This document shows, one piece after another, positions 7,883 through 16,044 of a DNA stretch of 64,000 nucleotides. The position numbers and the translations under genes were made by a program. Position 1 is the stretch's first letter; the number at the start of each line of letters is the position of its first letter. The DNA comes from Campylobacter concisus (GTDB taxonomy: Bacteria > Campylobacterota > Campylobacteria > Campylobacterales > Campylobacteraceae), in NCBI RefSeq assembly GCF_003048615.2, contig NZ_CP049263.1, positions 124,001 to 188,000 on the forward strand, written 5' to 3'. The notes below the pieces were generated by a model. That model did not search any database. It saw only the letters and a program-made list of their open reading frames with translations, and was not told the DNA's origin.

Positions 7883-8316
7883 GGTGTTACTCCGTTCATC
7901 CATTGTGGCACCTCGTGTTCATGGCACTCAGCGCACATGTTTGTAGATGGTTTGTGCTCGTTGTGGCACTCGTCGCAGTACAAAGTCGGACCATCGTGAA
8001 CAGAGTTGTGAGGATTTGCCTTTAGAGTATCCATAAATTTTAGCCTCTGGGCTAAGAGCTTTTTGCTCTTGTGACAGGATAGGCAGCCAGCGTCGCCGAT
8101 CGCTTTAAATTTGCTAGGATCATCGCCCTGGTTTTGGTGACAATCAACGCAGTCAAAGCTTAGGTGTTCATGATGAGGTTTGATCTTATATTTGGCTCTT
8201 AGCTCATCAGAGACTACTACTTTTGTGACGTTTAGATCGCCCTTTGGTATATCGGCACCAAAGAGATGAAGCGAAAATAAACAGGCAAAAATAGCGATGA
8301 ATTTAAGCTTATTCAT
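7879..8316 (-). CDS. periplasmic tetraheme cytochrome c (fccB-like)
   Basis: 145 residues with a signal peptide ending LHLFGA and four CxxCH sites (CVDCH, CLSCH, CDECH, CAECH). Extra histidines (PHHEHLSFD, NPHNSVHDG) are placed as distal heme ligands, as in the cytochrome domain of flavocytochrome c fumarate reductases. It should carry electrons in the periplasm from the membrane NapC-type protein to a flavoprotein reductase. First gene of an operon of three (with the NapC-type gene and the response-regulator pseudogene), with a -10 box at 8400-8405. Partner identity is inferred from gene order. Confidence 0.82.
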   Translation of the reverse strand: MNKLKFIAIFACLFSLHLFGADIPKGDLNVTKVVVSDELRAKYKIKPHHEHLSFDCVDCHQNQGDDPSKFKAIGDAGCLSCHKSKKLLAQRLKFMDTLKANPHNSVHDGPTLYCDECHNEHKPSTNMCAECHEHEVPQWMNGVTP

Positions 8317-8399
8317 ACCCTTTTCCTTTCTATTAAGATTTTATAAACATCAAATTTCAATGAAAAACTAATATTTTTATTTAAACTTATTTTTATAAA

Positions 8400-8405
8400 A
8401 TTATA
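8400..8405 (-). promoter_or_regulatory. -10 element of the cytochrome operon
   Basis: TATAAT on the minus strand, 84 bp upstream of the fccB-like start; the long untranslated leader has no clear hairpin. Confidence 0.4.
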
Positions 8406-8523
8406 GTCCTTGTTTGATTAAATCTGCATTAATAATATTTTAGAGTACTAAAATATAGACTAGTTTTATAAAGTTAAATTTTAAAGAAAATGGCAATTAA
8501 GCTAAATAAAATGGAAAATAAAA

Positions 8524-8529
8524 TATAAT
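8524..8529 (+). promoter_or_regulatory. -10 element of tRNA-Val
   Basis: TATAAT, 11 bp before the mature tRNA 5' end, placing the start of transcription just ahead of the tRNA. Confidence 0.6.
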
Positions 8530-8540
8530 CCCAAATCTTT

Positions 8541-8616
8541 GGTCCCGTAGCTCAGTTGGTAGAGCACTACCTTGACATGGTAGTGGTCGATGGTTCGAGT
8601 CCATTCGGGGCCACCA
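8541..8616 (+). tRNA. tRNA-Val (anticodon GAC)
   Basis: 76 nt cloverleaf with encoded CCA. Acceptor stem GGTCCCG pairs CGGGGCC with one G-U; D arm AGCTCAGTTGGTAGAGC; anticodon stem CTACC/GGTAG around TTGACAT, giving anticodon GAC; T arm GGTTCGAGTCC. It is a single gene with its own promoter. Confidence 0.97.
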
Positions 8617-8822
8617 TTTCTATATAAACTTCCCCAAAACGTAAAATCCAAAAAATAAAATTTAAAAATATTTTTTTGTAACTATACCATTTTTAAATTT
8701 TAAACTAAATCCCTAAAATACGGCAAGCTATTACTAAATTTAACTAAAAAATTTATAACTTCATATTTCTAAAATGTCACAACTGTACCAAAGTACAATA
8801 GTAAAGAACTAAAATATTTACT

Positions 8823-8828
8823 TATAAT
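8823..8828 (+). promoter_or_regulatory. -10 element of the LapA-like gene
   Basis: TATAAT, 37 bp upstream of the ATG at 8866; a binding site AAAAGGAA precedes the start. Confidence 0.5.
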
Positions 8829-8865
8829 TGCAGCATAAAAACTAAAAACATAAAAAGGAAATGTT

Positions 8866-10173
8866 ATGAGTAAAGTTAAAGGATTAATAAAATCAATAAT
8901 CGGCACGGATGCCATCGTCGCAGTTGATGCTAATGGAAATCAAAGAACTCTAAAAGCTGGCGACGTGATCTATGACAATGAGGTCATAAAAGAGCAAGAC
9001 GGTGTAAAGGTCGAGGTGCAAGCTGCGCAAACTCAAAATGAAAATGCTAGCGATGAGACTGGCAAAGAGATAGCATCGCTACAAGAGCAACTACTAAATG
9101 GTAAAGATATCTCTGATCTTGAAGAGACTGCAGCTGGCGGTACTCAATCAGCAGGAGGAGTAAGCTCGAATGGTGTTAGCCTTGGCGCTGCTGGCTTTGC
9201 AAATGGTGGTCATGAGTCAAACGTAAATGCAAATTTTGGCGATCTAAGCTCTCAAGCAAACGCTAGCGCAGAGGCTTTTACAAATGTAAGTGGTGGCGCA
9301 AGCGAGGAGGGCTTTAGTCTTGATACACTTGCGGCTGCGATAGATAATGCATATAACAATATATTGCCACAGCCACTAGAAGTAACTGTCACAGCAGTTG
9401 ATGATAACGTAGTGACTGGAAATACAGATCAGGCAGTAAGCAGCAACCTTGACATCGAGGGCAATATCTTAGAGCATGAAAATTCACAAAGAACAGGTCT
9501 GCATATCACAAATGATAACACTCCAACTTTGGTAGGTAAGGCTACTTCAAACGCTACTATAAGTATATTTGATGGTGAAGGTGAAAATGCACCACTACTT
9601 GGCACGACAACTGCTGATAATGATGGCAACTGGTCATATACACCAACTTCACCTTTAGCTGATGGAGATCATAAATTTACTATCGAAGCTAGCAAAGTAG
9701 CTGCAAACGGCGAAGAGCTAAAAGCTACAAGCACGCAAGAGATAACTATTGATACAAACAATAACACCTTGTCTATCACAAAAATATCTACTGATGACTT
9801 TTCTGACCTGTCACACTATAACACAATGTATGATAGCAATAAACAATATGACTTTTCACCAACTATCGAAGGTAAGGCTGAGCCATTCGCTGATATAAAT
9901 TTGGTTATCAAAACTGCTGATGTGTTTTACAATGATGGCTTAGGTAACTCTTGGCTAGGCAAAGCAGCTCAAGTGGTCGAAGAACTAAGCGCTAAGGCTG
10001 ATGCTGATGGTAACTGGAAAGTCGAGAGTAGCGTTTTAAACAATAGGGATTTTGAGTACACAGTCCAAGCATCATCGGTAGATGAAGCCGGTAATAAATA
10101 CGCAGAGCCTCAAGCATCAACGTTTTATTTACCGACAGAGCCTATATATCTAGCTCCAACTGACCACCTATAA
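8866..10173 (+). CDS. short LapA-like protein: retention module, LapG-type site and Ig-like domains
   Basis: 435 residues. Residues 1-86 match the N-terminal retention module of LapA-family type I secreted adhesins (GTDAIVAVDANGNQRTLKAG, DVIYDNEVI, EIASLQEQLLNGKDISDLEE), followed by T88-A-A-G91, the di-alanine motif cut by LapG-type proteases, then a Gly/Ser-rich linker. Two Ig-like repeats follow (NDNTPTLVGKATSNATISIFDG and a second from about 320 with FSPTIEGKAEPFADINLVIK). There are no RTX nonapeptides and no type I secretion signal; the protein stops at APTDHL just before a terminator. Normal family members run to thousands of residues, so this may be a truncated adhesin or a genuinely short form. 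Its secretion route is unclear. Confidence 0.72.
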   Translation: MSKVKGLIKSIIGTDAIVAVDANGNQRTLKAGDVIYDNEVIKEQDGVKVEVQAAQTQNENASDETGKEIASLQEQLLNGKDISDLEETAAGGTQSAGGVSSNGVSLGAAGFANGGHESNVNANFGDLSSQANASAEAFTNVSGGASEEGFSLDTLAAAIDNAYNNILPQPLEVTVTAVDDNVVTGNTDQAVSSNLDIEGNILEHENSQRTGLHITNDNTPTLVGKATSNATISIFDGEGENAPLLGTTTADNDGNWSYTPTSPLADGDHKFTIEASKVAANGEELKATSTQEITIDTNNNTLSITKISTDDFSDLSHYNTMYDSNKQYDFSPTIEGKAEPFADINLVIKTADVFYNDGLGNSWLGKAAQVVEELSAKADADGNWKVESSVLNNRDFEYTVQASSVDEAGNKYAEPQASTFYLPTEPIYLAPTDHL

Positions 10174-10186
10174 AACATAAAATTAA

Positions 10187-10207
10187 TGTGGAGAGCCTCT
10201 CTCCACA
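10187..10207. terminator. bidirectional terminator
   Basis: A 9-bp perfect stem, TGTGGAGAG/CTCTCCACA, with loop CCT, placed between two convergent genes (the LapA-like gene and the alanine symporter gene). Confidence 0.7.
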
Positions 10208-10218
10208 CACTCTTAAAT

Positions 10219-11637
10219 CTACTTCAAATACTCTTTTACGTCGTACTCTTTGCCAGCGTCGTGATCTTTTAAAAGCCTTGCTACGACGGGGCTTAGAAGG
10301 ATTATAGCAATCAAATTTGGCACAACCATAAGTCCGTTAAACATATCAGCCAAGCTCCAGACAAAATCAACCTTTTGCAAGCTGCCTAAAAAGACAAAAA
10401 CAACAACTAAAATTTTAAAAATTTTAACCGCCTTTGCACCAAAAAGGTAGCGAACGTTGATCTCAGCGAAGTAGTACCAGCCAATGATCGTCGTAAATGC
10501 GAAGAAAAATAGGCAGATCGCCACAAAGCTATAACCGCCAGTTTTGCCAAAGATATGCGACGAAAACGCCTCTTGCACCAAGGTGATGCCTGTAAAGACT
10601 GCCTTGCCGTTTTCAAAGCTGATGACGTTTGCGGTTAGCACCACAAAAACGGTTATATTTAAGATGACAAAGGTGTCTATAAAGACGCTCATTATGCCAA
10701 GGACGGCTTGATCGACTGGGTGTTTGACGTTTGCAGCAGCGTGTGCGTGTGGAGTTGAGCCCATGCCAGCTTCGTTGCTAAAAAGTCCCCTTGCGATGCC
10801 GTATCTCATAGCAGCTGCGATGCTAGCGCCAGTTGCCCCACCCCAAGCAGCCGAAGGGTCAAACGCAGCTTTAAATATTAGTGAGATCGCCTCTGGGATT
10901 TGATGAAAATTTAAAGCGATGATAACCACGCCAACAACGATATAAAGTAGCGCCATTAGTGGCACGATCTTTTCAGCGACCCTTGCGATCGCCTTTACGC
11001 CGCCTATGAAAATTAGCGCGCAAATGAGAGCCAAAAACGCCCCTGTTAGCCACTGCGGTATGCCAAAAGCGCCGCTAAAGCCGTCTGATATGGAGTTTGC
11101 TTGAACCATGTTGCCGATAAAGCCAAGTGCGATGATGATAGCGATAGCGAAAAATCCAGCTAGAAATTTCGCCCATTTGCCCTTTAATCCGCGGCTTATG
11201 TAAAAGGCTGGACCGCCTATCGTATGACCGCTGTCGTCTTTGGTGCGGTAAATTTGAGCGAGGCAAATTTCAGCAAAATTTGTAGCCATGCCCAAAAAGG
11301 CTGCGCACCACATCCAAAAAATGGCTCCAGGGCCACCCATGATAAGCGCTGTCGTCGCACCCACGAGGTTGCCCGTGCCAACTTGCGCCGCGATAGCGGT
11401 TGCTACTGCTTGAAACGAGCTCATACCAGCCTTGCCAGCAGCCTCGCCGTGAAGTGAGAAATTTCCAAAAAGCTTGCCTAAACCCATCTTAAATTTAAAA
11501 ATCTGAACAAAGCCAAGTCTAATGGTGAAAAATAGTCCAGTGCCACAAAGTAGGGCGATGAGGAAGTATGGACCCCAAAGAAATGAATTTATACTTTCAA
11601 CGCAGTTATTTAAAATTTCAGCAAAATTTGTAGGCAT
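10219..11637 (-). CDS. sodium:alanine/glycine symporter (AGCS family)
   Basis: 472 residues with about eleven membrane segments. Family marks are clear: AAQVGTGNLVGATTALIMGG, GAIFWMWCAAFLGMATNFAE (the AGCS signature), RGLFSNEAGMGSTPHAHAAA and GGPAFYISRGL. It should import alanine or glycine with Na+ across the inner membrane, fitting an asaccharolytic organism. Single gene on this strand, convergent with the LapA-like gene. Substrate alanine versus glycine cannot be decided from sequence. Confidence 0.92.
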   Translation of the reverse strand: MPTNFAEILNNCVESINSFLWGPYFLIALLCGTGLFFTIRLGFVQIFKFKMGLGKLFGNFSLHGEAAGKAGMSSFQAVATAIAAQVGTGNLVGATTALIMGGPGAIFWMWCAAFLGMATNFAEICLAQIYRTKDDSGHTIGGPAFYISRGLKGKWAKFLAGFFAIAIIIALGFIGNMVQANSISDGFSGAFGIPQWLTGAFLALICALIFIGGVKAIARVAEKIVPLMALLYIVVGVVIIALNFHQIPEAISLIFKAAFDPSAAWGGATGASIAAAMRYGIARGLFSNEAGMGSTPHAHAAANVKHPVDQAVLGIMSVFIDTFVILNITVFVVLTANVISFENGKAVFTGITLVQEAFSSHIFGKTGGYSFVAICLFFFAFTTIIGWYYFAEINVRYLFGAKAVKIFKILVVVFVFLGSLQKVDFVWSLADMFNGLMVVPNLIAIILLSPVVARLLKDHDAGKEYDVKEYLK

Positions 11638-11726
11638 TTTTTTAACTTTCGTGATTGATTTGGATCTAAGAAGTATATTTGAATAAATATAAAATTTAAA
11701 TTAATAGCTAAAAAATCATGGCCGAA

Positions 11727-12242
11727 CTAAATTTTTACAAAAGCGCCCTGCAAAACCATGCGTGAATAGTAGTAAAAGCTGTAAAATAGCCTATCGTCAT
11801 AGTTTAGCTCGTCTTGATCCACGATCTCAAGATACTTTGGCTCTAGCATTTGCTCCATTTTTGCAAGTGGCTTTGCATGATCCATCTGTTCTATTTTTTC
11901 GCAAATTTCAAGCATAAATTTAAAAAACTCTTCAAGCTTACGTGAGATAAATTTAGCTGCTTCGCCTTTTTCGCCTAGCGCACTTTTATAAATTCGCACC
12001 AAAAAAACGAGCGCAAAGGGCGTTGCGTGCCAAAATGTCTCTTGATATTCACACTCACCAAAGATCTCATCAAGCAGCCCGCTAAGCTCTTTTTCATCAA
12101 ATTTGCTCTTTTTTACAGCCTTTGTAAGTGTGTTTAAAATTTGCGCAAAAAGCTCCGCCGTGCCGTAGCTGCAGCTTAGTCTATCCCATGGCACGTTTTT
12201 TATCTTTAAATTTGCTATATATTCTAAATTTTGCTCGTTCAT
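11727..12242 (-). CDS. conserved hypothetical protein
   Basis: 171 residues, soluble, mostly helical, Glu/Lys rich with many aromatic residues (CEYQETFWHATPFALVF, DRLFYSFYYYSRMVL). No known motif is recognised and there is no signal peptide. It follows rarA on the same strand with a 39-bp gap and may share its transcript. Codon use looks like that of its neighbours, so it is likely a real gene. Function unknown. Confidence 0.6.
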   Translation of the reverse strand: MNEQNLEYIANLKIKNVPWDRLSCSYGTAELFAQILNTLTKAVKKSKFDEKELSGLLDEIFGECEYQETFWHATPFALVFLVRIYKSALGEKGEAAKFISRKLEEFFKFMLEICEKIEQMDHAKPLAKMEQMLEPKYLEIVDQDELNYDDRLFYSFYYYSRMVLQGAFVKI

Positions 12243-12281
12243 GCGCGTACCTTTAAAATTTCGAAAGAGTAAGGCCTAAAT

Positions 12282-13466
12282 TTAGCCCTTTGATCTTATC
12301 TTTTCTAGCCACTCATTTAGCGTTTTTTCAAAGCCTATGCCCTTGCTTTTGTAAAAAACGAGCGGTTTTTCTAGGTATTTTTGCTCGACCCAGCCGCCAA
12401 AATCATGCGGATAAAGGTAGTCTTTGCTCTCTTTTGTGTGATTTTTTAGATATGGTGGGATCTTTAAAATTTCTTCGCTTTGCACGTATCTTAGGGCGGC
12501 ATTTATCGCGTTGTAGCTGGAGTTTGACTTTGGTGAGCTGGCTAGATAGACGGCGCACTGAGCCAGTATGATCCTAGCCTCTGGAAAGCCTATCTCTTTT
12601 ACGACGCTTAGCGTGCTGGCGGCTAAATTTAGCGCATTTGGGTTTGCGTTGCCGATGTCTTCGCTGGCAAATATCGCCATCCTTCTAGCGATGAAGTCCG
12701 CGCTCTCGCCAGAGTCTATGAGCCTTGCGAGATAGTATATGACGGCGTTTTCGTCGCTTCCGCGCAGGCTTTTTATAAAAGCGCTTGCTAGCTCGTAGTG
12801 CGTGTCATCCTCTTTTGCTCCCTCTTTTAGGGCGTTTTGGCGAAGTGTTTTTAAATTTTCTAGGCTCACATTTTCATCAAGCGTGACGGCAAATTCTAGT
12901 AAATTTAGCATAGCTCTTGCGTCGCCGCCGCTACTTTTAAAGAGATACTCCTTCGCCTCCTCGTCAATGCTAAATGAAATTTGCTCTCTTATCTTGCCAA
13001 GAAGCTCCTCAAAATCGCCACTGCTAAGCGGTCTAAACTCAAAGAGCATCGAGCGGCTTCTGATGCCTGAGCTTAGCGTGAAAAAGGGATTTTCAGTACT
13101 TGCACCGATGACTAGGGCTTTGTAGTTTTCCATGGGGATGAGTAACGCTTCTTGCTGGGTTTTGCTAAGGCGGTGGATCTCGTCTATGAAAAAGAGTGGC
13201 TTGTTTAGGGCGTTCTCGTAGTTTTTTAAAATTTTGCGAAAGTCATCTATCTTTAAATTTCCGCCGTCAAACTCGTAAAAGTCGTAGTTTGCCCCGCTTG
13301 CCACTGCCCTTGCAAAGCTCGTCTTGCCACAGCCTGCTGGACCATAAAATATGGAGTGCGGTATCTTACTGGTGGCTATAAATTTTAAAAATGCCGCTTT
13401 AACCGCCTTTTGTCCGCAAATTTCATCCAAATTTTTTGGTCTAAACATCAGTGCAAGTGAGCTCAA
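12282..13466 (-). CDS. rarA: replication-associated recombination protein A
   Basis: 394 residues of the RarA/MgsA/WRNIP1 AAA+ family. Seen in order: FRPKNLDEICGQ, Walker A GPAGCGKTS (about 41-49), Walker B LFFIDEIHR, sensor GASTENPFFTLSSGIRSRS, and the C-terminal clamp-loader-like part with GSDENAVIYYLARLIDSGE and ASEDIGNANPNAL. It acts at stalled forks with SSB. The start is a TTG at 13466 with AGGAG six bases before it; the alternative ATG six codons in lacks a site. It lies two bases after the stop of the PNPOx-like gene, so both are cotranscribed. Confidence 0.93.
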   Translation of the reverse strand: MSSLALMFRPKNLDEICGQKAVKAAFLKFIATSKIPHSIFYGPAGCGKTSFARAVASGANYDFYEFDGGNLKIDDFRKILKNYENALNKPLFFIDEIHRLSKTQQEALLIPMENYKALVIGASTENPFFTLSSGIRSRSMLFEFRPLSSGDFEELLGKIREQISFSIDEEAKEYLFKSSGGDARAMLNLLEFAVTLDENVSLENLKTLRQNALKEGAKEDDTHYELASAFIKSLRGSDENAVIYYLARLIDSGESADFIARRMAIFASEDIGNANPNALNLAASTLSVVKEIGFPEARIILAQCAVYLASSPKSNSSYNAINAALRYVQSEEILKIPPYLKNHTKESKDYLYPHDFGGWVEQKYLEKPLVFYKSKGIGFEKTLNEWLEKIRSKG

Positions 13467-13468
13467 AT

Positions 13469-13999
13469 TTACTCCTTTACCGCTTTTGGCAAAATTTTGG
13501 CCTTTGCGCTAAGGCTCTCTATCTTTAGCTCGTAAATTTTCATGTTTTTTAGCCCATACTCGGCTGCCACGTCAAAAGTGCTCATCGCGTAGGCGGTGTA
13601 TTTTTGACTGAGAATTTTTAAAATTTCATATCTTTTGGCTTCATCTTTCACTTCGTAGGCTCTTGTATTTGCAATGGCGCTTTTGTATTCAGTAGTAAAG
13701 ACCTTGCCGCCAAGCGCCTTGCCGTCGTCTTTTATCATTTCTAGCTCGCTATCATTTAGATGTGGGACTTTGTTGAAACTAACGCAGACAAACTCCACTT
13801 TTCGCCCATTTTGAAGTAGTTTTGCCTTACTGCCAGCGGTCGCTCCGTGGATAAAAATGCTCTCACCAACCCTAACTGGCGAGATCGGCACGCTAAAAAT
13901 TTCTCCCTCATCATCCACGCATGAGATCACGCCGTATTCGCAATTATCGATGATCTCAATCGCCTCTTCACGACTAAGCTCTCTATCTTTTCGCCTCAT
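13469..13999 (-). CDS. PNPOx-fold flavin-binding protein, NimA-like
   Basis: 176 residues of the pyridoxamine 5'-phosphate oxidase-like split-barrel class, closest in pattern to NimA-type proteins: MRRKDRELSREEAIEIIDNC, YGVISCVDDEGEIFSVPISP, IFIHGATAGSKAKLLQNGRK and VEFVCVSFNKV. Such proteins bind FMN or heme and some reduce nitroimidazoles; the native substrate is usually unknown. Operon with rarA. No resistance claim can be made from the sequence alone. Confidence 0.8.
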   Translation of the reverse strand: MRRKDRELSREEAIEIIDNCEYGVISCVDDEGEIFSVPISPVRVGESIFIHGATAGSKAKLLQNGRKVEFVCVSFNKVPHLNDSELEMIKDDGKALGGKVFTTEYKSAIANTRAYEVKDEAKRYEILKILSQKYTAYAMSTFDVAAEYGLKNMKIYELKIESLSAKAKILPKAVKE

Positions 14000-14078
14000 T
14001 TTTCATCCTTTTTTTGCAAAATATTTTAAAATTTAAGTGCTTAAAGGCTAGTATAACGCAAAAATTTCAAGGAAAAAT

Positions 14079-14372
14079 ATGAAAAAATCTCTAATTTTTG
14101 CCCTTTTGCTGGGTGTAAATTTATTTGGTGCAAGCGAGGTTTGCAAGGAGTATGTCAAGCAAAGCAGGCTCTATCTTGACGAGCTTTACGCCAAAGAGAG
14201 CAAACGACTTGCAAGTGATGAGAAGGCGCTAAGGCTTTTTGAGCTTAAATTTGATGAGTTTAAGCAAAGACAAAGCGGCCAAGAGGCGATGATAATGCAA
14301 AATAACGATGAGAAATTTTGCAAAAGCGAGCTAGAAAAGGTAAATAAACTTCTTTCTGAGCTTAAAAAATAG
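14079..14372 (+). CDS. small exported protein of unknown function
   Basis: 97 residues with a signal peptide (MKKSLIFALLLGVNLFGA) and a helical, charged mature part holding two cysteines (EVCKEY and EKFCKSELEKV) that could form a disulfide. The binding site AAGGA precedes the ATG. It is convergent with ung, with a one-base gap. No family is recognised with confidence. Confidence 0.6.
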   Translation: MKKSLIFALLLGVNLFGASEVCKEYVKQSRLYLDELYAKESKRLASDEKALRLFELKFDEFKQRQSGQEAMIMQNNDEKFCKSELEKVNKLLSELKK

Positions 14373-14373
14373 C

Positions 14374-15066
14374 TCAAATTTGAGCGTTTAAGTCCCACTC
14401 TATGGGCGTTTTGCCGTGGTTTGCTAGGTAGATATTTGCCTTTGAAAAGTGTCTGCAACCAAAAAATGCTCCACGAGCTAGCGGACTTGGGTGGGCTGCT
14501 TCTAAGATGAGGTGCTTGCTGGCGTCTATTAGTGGTGCTTTTGCCTTGGCTGGGTTGCCCCAGAGCATAAAAACTACGTTTTGTAAATTTTCGCTTATCT
14601 TTCTTATGACGGCGTCTGTAAAGCCCTGCCAGCCAAAGCTAGCGTGAGAATTTGCCGCTCCAGCACTAACGCTTAAAGTAGAGTTTAAAAGCAGCACGCC
14701 TTGCTTTGCCCACTTTGTAAGATCACCGCTATTTGGCTCTTTTATGCCAAGGTCGGCGTAAATTTCTTTGTAGATATTAACAAGACTTGGTGGCACTCGC
14801 ACACCACTTGGCACTGAAAAGCTTAGCCCCATGGCTTGATTTGCGCCGTGATATGGGTCTTGACCAAGGATAACCACCTTGACATCGTGAAATGGCGTTA
14901 GGTTAAATGCGTTAAATATAAGCCCGCTTGGTGGATAGACGACGCCAGCGCTCTTTGCTTTTAAGAAATTCTCTTTGATGCGTGCGAAATTTTCACTCAA
15001 AAACTCATCTTTTAGCACCTCTTTCCAGCTTGGCTCGATCTTTACATCATCTAAATTTATCTGCAT
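14374..15066 (-). CDS. ung: uracil-DNA glycosylase
   Basis: 230 residues, normal for family 1 UDG. Active-site motif GQDPYHGANQAMGLSFSV (catalytic Asp), uracil-binding LLNSTLSV, and the DNA-intercalating HPSPLARGAFFGCRHF loop with catalytic His are all present, along with MLWGNPAKAKAPLI. It removes uracil from DNA to start base excision repair. Transcribed alone, divergent from the YbaK-type gene. Confidence 0.97.
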   Translation of the reverse strand: MQINLDDVKIEPSWKEVLKDEFLSENFARIKENFLKAKSAGVVYPPSGLIFNAFNLTPFHDVKVVILGQDPYHGANQAMGLSFSVPSGVRVPPSLVNIYKEIYADLGIKEPNSGDLTKWAKQGVLLLNSTLSVSAGAANSHASFGWQGFTDAVIRKISENLQNVVFMLWGNPAKAKAPLIDASKHLILEAAHPSPLARGAFFGCRHFSKANIYLANHGKTPIEWDLNAQI

Positions 15067-15128
15067 TTTCCTGCCCTTTTTGGTTTTAGCGCTATAATTT
15101 TAACTAAATTTATCCAAAGGAAAGAGCT

Positions 15129-15710
15129 GTGTCAGAGCAAATTTTTAATAAAATCCACGATCTTCTTAGCAAAAATGGGGCTAAATTTAGAGTGATAGAG
15201 CATGAGAGCGCGAGGACTTCAGAGGAGGTCGCTAAGATAAGGGGCACGAAGATGAGCCAGGGCGCAAAGGCGCTGGTGTGCTCTATAAAAGGCATTGATG
15301 AAGTGAAATTTAGAGAAATTTTTAAAGATGAAAATGTGCTCGAAGGCTACTTGCTAGATGACGAAAAGCCAGCGATGAAGGCTGGTAAAATTTACTTGCT
15401 CGCGGTTTTGCCAGCGGACGAGCAGGCTGATCTTGACGCGCTTACGCAAAAATTTGATGGTAAAAAAGCAAGCCTTGCTAGCCCAGAGGAGGTTACGGCC
15501 TTGGTTGATTGCGTATTTGGCTCGGTTCCGCCATTTAGCTTTCATAAAAATTTACACCTTGTTGTGGATGAGAGTTTGCTAGAACACAACGAGGAGATCG
15601 CCTTTAATGCGGGGCTTCTTGATAGATCTATCGTCCTAAACGCAAAAGACTACGCCAGGATAGTAAAGCCGGTGCTTGTTAAATTTGCAAAAGAAAAAGT
15701 GCTAGGCTAA
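15129..15710 (+). CDS. YbaK/EbsC-type aminoacyl-tRNA deacylase
   Basis: 193 residues with the prolyl-tRNA editing (YbaK/ProX-like) fold: ARTSEEVAKIRGTKMSQGAKALVC, the GSVPPFSF loop holding the family's substrate-binding segment, and EEIAFNAGLLDRSIVLNAKDY. Such free-standing domains hydrolyse misacylated tRNAs. GTG start with AAAGGA eight bases before. A 9-bp stem (15698-15725) overlaps the stop codon and may end the transcript. Which mischarged tRNA it edits cannot be told. Confidence 0.82.
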   Translation: MSEQIFNKIHDLLSKNGAKFRVIEHESARTSEEVAKIRGTKMSQGAKALVCSIKGIDEVKFREIFKDENVLEGYLLDDEKPAMKAGKIYLLAVLPADEQADLDALTQKFDGKKASLASPEEVTALVDCVFGSVPPFSFHKNLHLVVDESLLEHNEEIAFNAGLLDRSIVLNAKDYARIVKPVLVKFAKEKVLG

Positions 15711-15725
15711 CCACTTCCTAGCACT
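15698..15725 (+). terminator. probable terminator overlapping a stop codon
   Basis: AGTGCTAGG at 15698-15706 pairs with CCTAGCACT at 15717-15725; the stop codon of the deacylase gene lies in the 10-base loop. No strong T run follows. Confidence 0.45.
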
Positions 15726-16044
15726 AAATTAGTCGGGAGAAAAATGAATTTAAGTAATGCAAAGACGAGAAATTACTAAATTCATTTCAGGAGCAAATAT
15801 TATCAGGGATAATCTTAAAGTATAATAAATTATATTGATAAAATATGCATATTTTAGGGATATTTATCTTTATATAAAAAAATATATTTTAAAATCTAAA
15901 AATTTTGGCTCAAATTTTACTAAATTTAAAAAGAATTTATAAAAATTTGCTTAGCAATTATTAAGTTTAGCTTAAAGCCCATTTCGATAAAATCCTTAAT
16001 CGTTCTTTTATCGTAAAAAAGACAATTTGATATAAGGAAAAACA
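15711..16044. other. AT-rich upstream region of thrS
   Basis: 334 bp with no coding signal. It holds an inverted repeat ATTATC/GATAAT (15799-15813), an AT-only stretch around 15820-15900 and a probable thrS -10 box (GATAAAAT, 15986-15993). Confidence 0.4.

Noticed and set aside
8541-8616. tRNA-Val as a phage or island attachment site next to the LapA-like gene
   Set aside because: No integrase and no direct repeat of the tRNA 3' end were found nearby.
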